Of a stretch of 25,099 bases of DNA, positions 21,957 through 25,099 are shown in pieces. The stretch lies in NCBI GenBank assembly GCA_002505405.1, contig DAVD01000050.1, forward strand, positions 3,026-28,124, read 5' to 3'. This DNA is from Candidatus Poseidonia alphae (GTDB taxonomy: Archaea > Thermoplasmatota > Poseidoniia > Poseidoniales > Poseidoniaceae). Position 1 is the stretch's first letter, and each line of letters begins with the position of its first letter. The notes under the pieces were generated by a model that made no database searches, was not told the DNA's origin, and was given only the letters and a program-made list of their open reading frames with translations. A program made the position numbers and the translations under genes.

Positions 21957-22685
21957 TTATTCAATTCCGATGAAATTATGTAAAAATTCAGTGGTCTTTT
22001 GATACATTGCATCAAAGGAAACGTTGGCTTTGTCTTTGGGTAAAGAGATTCTAATTTCTTCAATATAGCCTTCCTTTGGAGTCCAATGCTCGTCACTGTT
22101 CCACCACAATTCGGTCAAATTATCACTGCGTGGAAGAATGAGTTCTGGACTGAGCGGTACGGGTGATGGAAGATGTTGGTGACTCAGGATTCCACCAAAC
22201 CAAGAAATAGAATGTTCAAAGGGATATTGTGTTGTGTGATCGGGGTTGATCAAGTGTTGAAGACCCCCTGGTTTCTGGTTTGATGTTTGAGTGTTGATGA
22301 GGCGGTCAAAAGAAAAGATAGAGGGTTGTGATGTTTCATTTGAAGACGTTTCCACAACAATGTGTTCTCCGTCTTGGCTGGTCTGAAGAATTCGAGTTCG
22401 AGTTCGAAGGGATACTCCTCGTTGAGCGGCGACGATAGTAAGATGTTTCATGAGCCATTCCCAACGCATACCCCAGCCGTCTGCGCACGCTTTGAACATC
22501 AGGAACGAACGTTGTTCTTTGGTGAGAAAGATATCGAGTAAATCTGGATTGATGATGAAGCCTGGATGCCATGCTGGTGTTCCTATTTCCGCATCCAATT
22601 CAAAAACCGTGATTTCGTGATCTGATGCTAGTTGAAGGGAAATAAGAATTCCCTCGAGACTACCGCCGATGATTCCTATGTTCAT
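21957..22685 (-). CDS. GGR/FixC-like flavoprotein, short form
   Basis: The 242-aa product starts with a Rossmann FAD motif (NIGIIGGSLEGILISLQLA, ending in acidic VFELD) and the segment EIGTPAWHPGF. This aligns by eye with EIGxPxxCGG of geranylgeranyl reductases and FixC, with the redox Cys replaced by His/Pro. The usual family length is about 390-450 residues, so roughly half of the substrate domain is missing and this may be a reduced or divergent form. The ATG at 22685 starts 1 nt after the ferredoxin stop, so the two are translationally coupled. The role could be ferredoxin-driven reduction of isoprenoid chains. Family assignment is moderate; a degraded flavoprotein cannot be excluded. Confidence 0.6.
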   Translation of the reverse strand: MNIGIIGGSLEGILISLQLASDHEITVFELDAEIGTPAWHPGFIINPDLLDIFLTKEQRSFLMFKACADGWGMRWEWLMKHLTIVAAQRGVSLRTRTRILQTSQDGEHIVVETSSNETSQPSIFSFDRLINTQTSNQKPGGLQHLINPDHTTQYPFEHSISWFGGILSHQHLPSPVPLSPELILPRSDNLTELWWNSDEHWTPKEGYIEEIRISLPKDKANVSFDAMYQKTTEFLHNFIGIE

Positions 22686-22686
22686 A

Positions 22687-22890
22687 TTAATCAACTGTTG
22701 ATTGAAGCTCTAAGGCAAAAACAGGACATGATGGGATACAAAGTTTACAGTGGGTACAATTTGGCTCGTCGACGTAAATCATTCGGTCCTCAAGGGTGAG
22801 TACGTTCACTGGACATAATGCGATGCAAGCACCGCAGCCAAAGCACCGATCCTCCCGGACGACAAATTCCTTGTCAGGTTCTCGTCCCAT
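22687..22890 (-). CDS. 2[4Fe-4S] ferredoxin
   Basis: The 67-aa electron carrier has two complete clusters: CFGCGACIALCP (Cys16, 19, 22, 26) and CTHCKLCIPSCP (Cys45, 48, 51, 55). Spacing is C-x2-C-x2-C-x3-C in both. No signal peptide, so it is cytoplasmic. The ATG at 22890 is chosen over the TTG at 22944 because the TATA-like box at 22944-22958 would lie within the longer form. It is the first gene of a leftward set with the flavoprotein, like fixX-fixC and archaeal ferredoxin-GGR pairs. Confidence 0.92.
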   Translation of the reverse strand: MGREPDKEFVVREDRCFGCGACIALCPVNVLTLEDRMIYVDEPNCTHCKLCIPSCPVFALELQSTVD

Positions 22891-22943
22891 AACCTGTGGA
22901 AGTGATGGTGATTGAAGGACTCTTCGCCCTGCAGTGGTTCTCA

Positions 22944-22958
22944 AATATCTTTTTTTAA
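22944..22958 (-). promoter_or_regulatory. Candidate TATA box for the ferredoxin-flavoprotein unit
   Basis: On the minus strand it reads GGTTAAAAAAAGATATTTG, centred about 60 bp before the ATG at 22890, giving a predicted leader of about 35 nt. It is the strongest AT-box in the 320-bp gap. Confidence 0.4.
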
Positions 22959-22970
22959 CCTGGAAATGAG

Positions 22971-22983
22971 GTCATGCAATGAC
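22971..22983. promoter_or_regulatory. Palindrome next to the ferredoxin promoter
   Basis: GTCATGCAATGAC has perfect 5-bp arms around GCA. It lies about 13 bp upstream of the TATA-like box on the minus strand, a place where archaeal activators or repressors often bind. No regulator for it is visible in the window. Confidence 0.35.
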
Positions 22984-23132
22984 ACCCCCTTATTTCCACT
23001 GGAGAGGATGAACGGGTTCACACGAATACGGAGAAAGAGAAGAGAGAAAGAGAATACGAAGAAAGCCCGTTGATATTGGTCGCGAGAAGTTAATCAACAT
23101 AGTGGTAAAAAGAAATGAAAAAATTATCTTAG

Positions 23133-23193
23133 TTCTTCAAAAATATGCTCCAATGGAAATGGAGGGGTGTCCACCCACACCTTCTTCAAAAAT
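23133..23193 (+). repeat. 12-bp direct repeat upstream of the beta-CASP gene
   Basis: TTCTTCAAAAAT occurs at 23133-23144 and again at 23182-23193, 49 bp from start to start, with the second copy ending 17 bp before the ATG. The first copy, followed by ATG CTCC, could also hold the TATA-like element CAAAAATATG. The arrangement could serve feedback regulation or paired binding. Confidence 0.4.
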
Positions 23194-23210
23194 GACCTCG
23201 ACCCTTAACC

Positions 23211-24524
23211 ATGGTCTTCTATTCTGCGGGACGGACAACAACTTATCCTGATGAACCTCCAAAAGACGGATTTCGCTTTCATTATCTTGGCGGAGGCGAT
23301 GAAGTAGGGAACGTGGGGATCGTCATGGAAGACCCAGATGGGGTCCGACTGTTGCTCGATTATGGATTAGCTCCAACAACACCTCCACGTTACCCTTCTG
23401 AAGCACCACTCGTTCATGATGCTGTTATCACCCATTCTCACATTGACCATCTCGGGATGGCTCCATGGTTGTGCGCAAATCATCAAACCCGCCTTCATGG
23501 AACTCCCCTGACTGCACATATCTCAGACATGATGTGGAGGGATTGCTACAAAGTGAGTTCTATCGAACGGTATCCACTTGCGTGGGACAAACGTGACATC
23601 GATACGGCTCTTGCTTCTTGGCATGTCCATGAATTCGATCAACCTTGGAAGCACCATTCTTGGACGCTTACATTACGACGGGCAGGACATATTCCTGGAG
23701 CAGCCATGCTTGAAATTGAAACCCCCCAGCATCGCGTGCTCCTCACCGGTGATTTTGATACACGCGACTCGCCTCTTGTCAAGGGAGCGGAACCGATCAA
23801 GACCGACATTTTGTTTGTTGAAGGAACGTATGGCGGAAGAGACCATCCAGAAACGAAGGTTGAAGTTGAACGTTTCATCACATCAGTGGCAGAAGTGGTC
23901 AAGCGAGGAGGAACCGTTCTCATTCCAGCTTTTGCAAACGGCAGAACACAAGACGTTGTTATGCTGCTCCATCGGCACCTCCCTCATCTCGATGTTCACG
24001 TTGACGGGATGGGAAAACGAGTCGCTAAAATTCATCTTGAGCACAGCGGGTTCCTCCGAGATTCAAATGAATTGGAACAGGCATGGAGGTGGGTCAAGCG
24101 CGTGGGAAGTAAATCCGACAAAAAGAAAGCATTGAACGGCAATGTCATTGTCTCCACATCCGGTATGCTTTCGGGAGGCCCGGCTTTGTGGTACTTGAAT
24201 CGCCTTCGTGAAGATCGAAGAAATGCGATTTTCTTCACCGGGTATCAAGCGAAAGATACCGGAGGACGTTCCCTTATGGATACGGGCCGTCTTGAAATTT
24301 ATGGGAAGCCGGCTGAAATCGACCTTGAATGGAAACAATTCTCGTTTTCCACCCATGCAGGACATAAAGAAATTCTTGAGTTTGCAAAGGCATGCGAAGC
24401 AAAACACGTTGTCGTCTACCATACCGACCCGAACCACGCCCGCCCACCTCTTGTTGAAGCATTGGAAGCTCAGGGTCATACGGTTCATGAACCAGTCAAC
24501 GGAGTCTCCGGTCATATTTCGTGA
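23211..24524 (+). CDS. Beta-CASP metallo-beta-lactamase-fold ribonuclease (CPSF/RNase J-like)
   Basis: The 437-aa predicted zinc-dependent RNase has the metallo-beta-lactamase motifs HSHIDH (His75 to His80; metal residues His75, His77, Asp79, His80), AGH (His160) and LLTGDFD (Asp181). The beta-CASP signature is motif A Glu204 (VEGTYGG), motif B His382 (FSTHAGH) and motif C His404 (VVYHTDP). The KH domains found in archaeal CPSF1-type proteins are absent, so it is closer to the shorter CPSF2/RNase J-like types. It may be an endo- and/or 5'-exonuclease in RNA processing or decay. It overlaps the next gene by 4 bp and probably forms an operon with it. Confidence 0.93.
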   Translation: MVFYSAGRTTTYPDEPPKDGFRFHYLGGGDEVGNVGIVMEDPDGVRLLLDYGLAPTTPPRYPSEAPLVHDAVITHSHIDHLGMAPWLCANHQTRLHGTPLTAHISDMMWRDCYKVSSIERYPLAWDKRDIDTALASWHVHEFDQPWKHHSWTLTLRRAGHIPGAAMLEIETPQHRVLLTGDFDTRDSPLVKGAEPIKTDILFVEGTYGGRDHPETKVEVERFITSVAEVVKRGGTVLIPAFANGRTQDVVMLLHRHLPHLDVHVDGMGKRVAKIHLEHSGFLRDSNELEQAWRWVKRVGSKSDKKKALNGNVIVSTSGMLSGGPALWYLNRLREDRRNAIFFTGYQAKDTGGRSLMDTGRLEIYGKPAEIDLEWKQFSFSTHAGHKEILEFAKACEAKHVVVYHTDPNHARPPLVEALEAQGHTVHEPVNGVSGHIS

Positions 24525-24871
24525 AGAATTACGCCGAAGTCATTGAATACATCAACACCCAGCGCTACACGATACCCATGGCGGCAAAGACACCACCAGG
24601 CAAAAAGAAAGGTAAGCGAAAGCGCAAGATGCGTCTTTCACTCAAACAAAAGAAACTGAATGCTTCTTCAGACAAGTATTCGGATTCACTCGGTTGGTCA
24701 CAAGATGTCGGTCGTACTCTGAACGAACCGACCGCGCCCAAAGCACCCGAGACCCTGAAAGTCCAGTGCGAATCATGCGGTTCTATGCTTAAAATTCCGA
24801 AGCCAAAGCGCTCAAAATACAGCGTTACTTGCAGTTATCCGGAATGTGGCAACGTCATGAAGTTCGATTGA
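24521..24871 (+). CDS. Basic zinc-ribbon protein
   Basis: The 116-aa product has a basic segment around KKKGKRKRKMRLSLKQKK and a C-terminal zinc ribbon (CESCG, about 20 residues, then C-x5-C in TCSYPECG). These are features of nucleic-acid-binding proteins. The GTG at 24521 overlaps the preceding TGA in a GTGA arrangement, so translation is probably coupled; the ATG at 24578 would give a 97-aa form that begins directly at the basic stretch. Being downstream of a predicted RNase, it may bind RNA or serve as a cofactor. Function not known. Confidence 0.72.
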   Translation: MKNYAEVIEYINTQRYTIPMAAKTPPGKKKGKRKRKMRLSLKQKKLNASSDKYSDSLGWSQDVGRTLNEPTAPKAPETLKVQCESCGSMLKIPKPKRSKYSVTCSYPECGNVMKFD

Positions 24872-24872
24872 A

Positions 24873-25099
24873 ATGAGGCAAGGACCGACTCTTCTCGTCC
24901 TTCTTCTCCTCACGTCGCTCTGCTCGGGTTGTTTATCGTTTGATCACGATGAAAGCAAGACCATTCGCCTTGCTACAACGACATCGATGCGTGACTCGGG
25001 ATTGCTTGATCTCCTCATCGATGACTTTCAAAGAACTTCAGACTATACTGTAGAGTATGTGGCGGTTGGAACAGGTGCCGCCCTCGTTTTGGGGGAAAA
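24873..25099 (+). CDS. tupA: TupA-like tungstate-binding lipoprotein, partial
   Basis: The start of an ABC transporter substrate-binding protein is visible; the frame is open to the window end and only 75 codons are seen. The lipobox is SGC (Cys20) after LLVLLLLTSLC. The mature part, IRLATTTSMRDSGLLDLLI and AVGTGAALVLGE, carries the TTTS...DSGLLD and VGTGxAL motifs typical of TupA, which binds tungstate (or molybdate). It begins 1 nt after the zinc-ribbon gene stop, so it may be co-transcribed. The permease and ATPase are expected just beyond the window. The assignment relies on the N-terminal third only. Confidence 0.75.
   Translation, partial: MRQGPTLLVLLLLTSLCSGCLSFDHDESKTIRLATTTSMRDSGLLDLLIDDFQRTSDYTVEYVAVGTGAALVLGE

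Larger units (their letters stand above)
22891..23210. other. 320-bp gene-free divergent region
   Basis: This is the longest gap in the window, between the leftward ferredoxin and the rightward beta-CASP gene. It holds the TATA-like box at 22944-22958, the palindrome at 22971-22983, a purine-rich tract (about 23028-23068, GA/AAG rich) and an AT-rich stretch at 23105-23130. It also has a 12-bp direct repeat TTCTTCAAAAAT at 23133-23144 and 23182-23193, and the short stem GGTGT/ACACC at 23166-23181. No protein-coding frame looked convincing. Confidence 0.5.

Overview
The window looks like a piece of a planktonic marine archaeal genome, most probably Marine Group II (Candidatus Poseidoniales). 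The reasons are densely packed genes, TATA-like AT-rich boxes roughly 40-60 bp ahead of several starts, a freestanding AlaX-M editing protein, a geranylgeranyl-reductase/FixC-like flavoprotein paired with a 2[4Fe-4S] ferredoxin, a beta-CASP nuclease, and many exported Asp-rich lipoproteins starting CFGEDD. This assignment is inference from gene content. KatG, the GST, the SDR, the dimethylargininase-like enzyme and the DUF2130 protein have mainly bacterial relatives and suggest acquired genes. No rRNA, tRNA, CRISPR array, transposase or integrase was recognised.

Region 1 (1-2343) is an accessory patch. Three direct, imperfect 26-bp repeats (5-30, 1553-1578, 2280-2305) bracket two segments. 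The first holds one very AT-rich gene for a DUF2130 coiled-coil protein. The second holds a small membrane/zinc-ribbon gene whose 5' part runs antisense into the 3' remnant of a pentapeptide-repeat-like gene. Inverted repeats cluster around the direct repeats. Region 2 (2344-8961) has a glutathione S-transferase, two unknown membrane proteins transcribed divergently, an SDR oxidoreductase, then catalase-peroxidase KatG, a peroxiredoxin and a small unknown protein in series, which reads as a peroxide-defence block. Region 3 (9045-11371) has a GT4 glycosyltransferase, a frameshifted and truncated GT2 glycosyltransferase relic, and a dimethylargininase-like amidinohydrolase.

Region 4 (11481-18202) is a cell-surface block. 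Two paralogous M28 metallopeptidase lipoproteins bracket a two-gene LVIVD-repeat/Sco1 operon on the opposite strand and a secreted C-terminally anchored protein. Region 5 (18204-22890) has an M50 intramembrane protease, a zinc-ribbon protein, and a leftward set in the order ferredoxin, GGR/FixC-like flavoprotein, front-end-type fatty-acid desaturase, AlaX. Region 6 (22891-25099) has a 320-bp regulatory gap, a beta-CASP metallo-beta-lactamase-fold nuclease, a basic zinc-ribbon protein overlapping it, and the start of a TupA-like tungstate-binding lipoprotein cut by the window edge.

The most unusual items are the repeat-bounded cassettes at the left end, two decayed genes (pentapeptide and GT2 relics), the M28 pair around LVIVD-Sco1, and the ferredoxin/flavoprotein/desaturase lipid-type locus. 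Nothing here can be declared a new system from sequence alone; the first and last of these are the best candidates.
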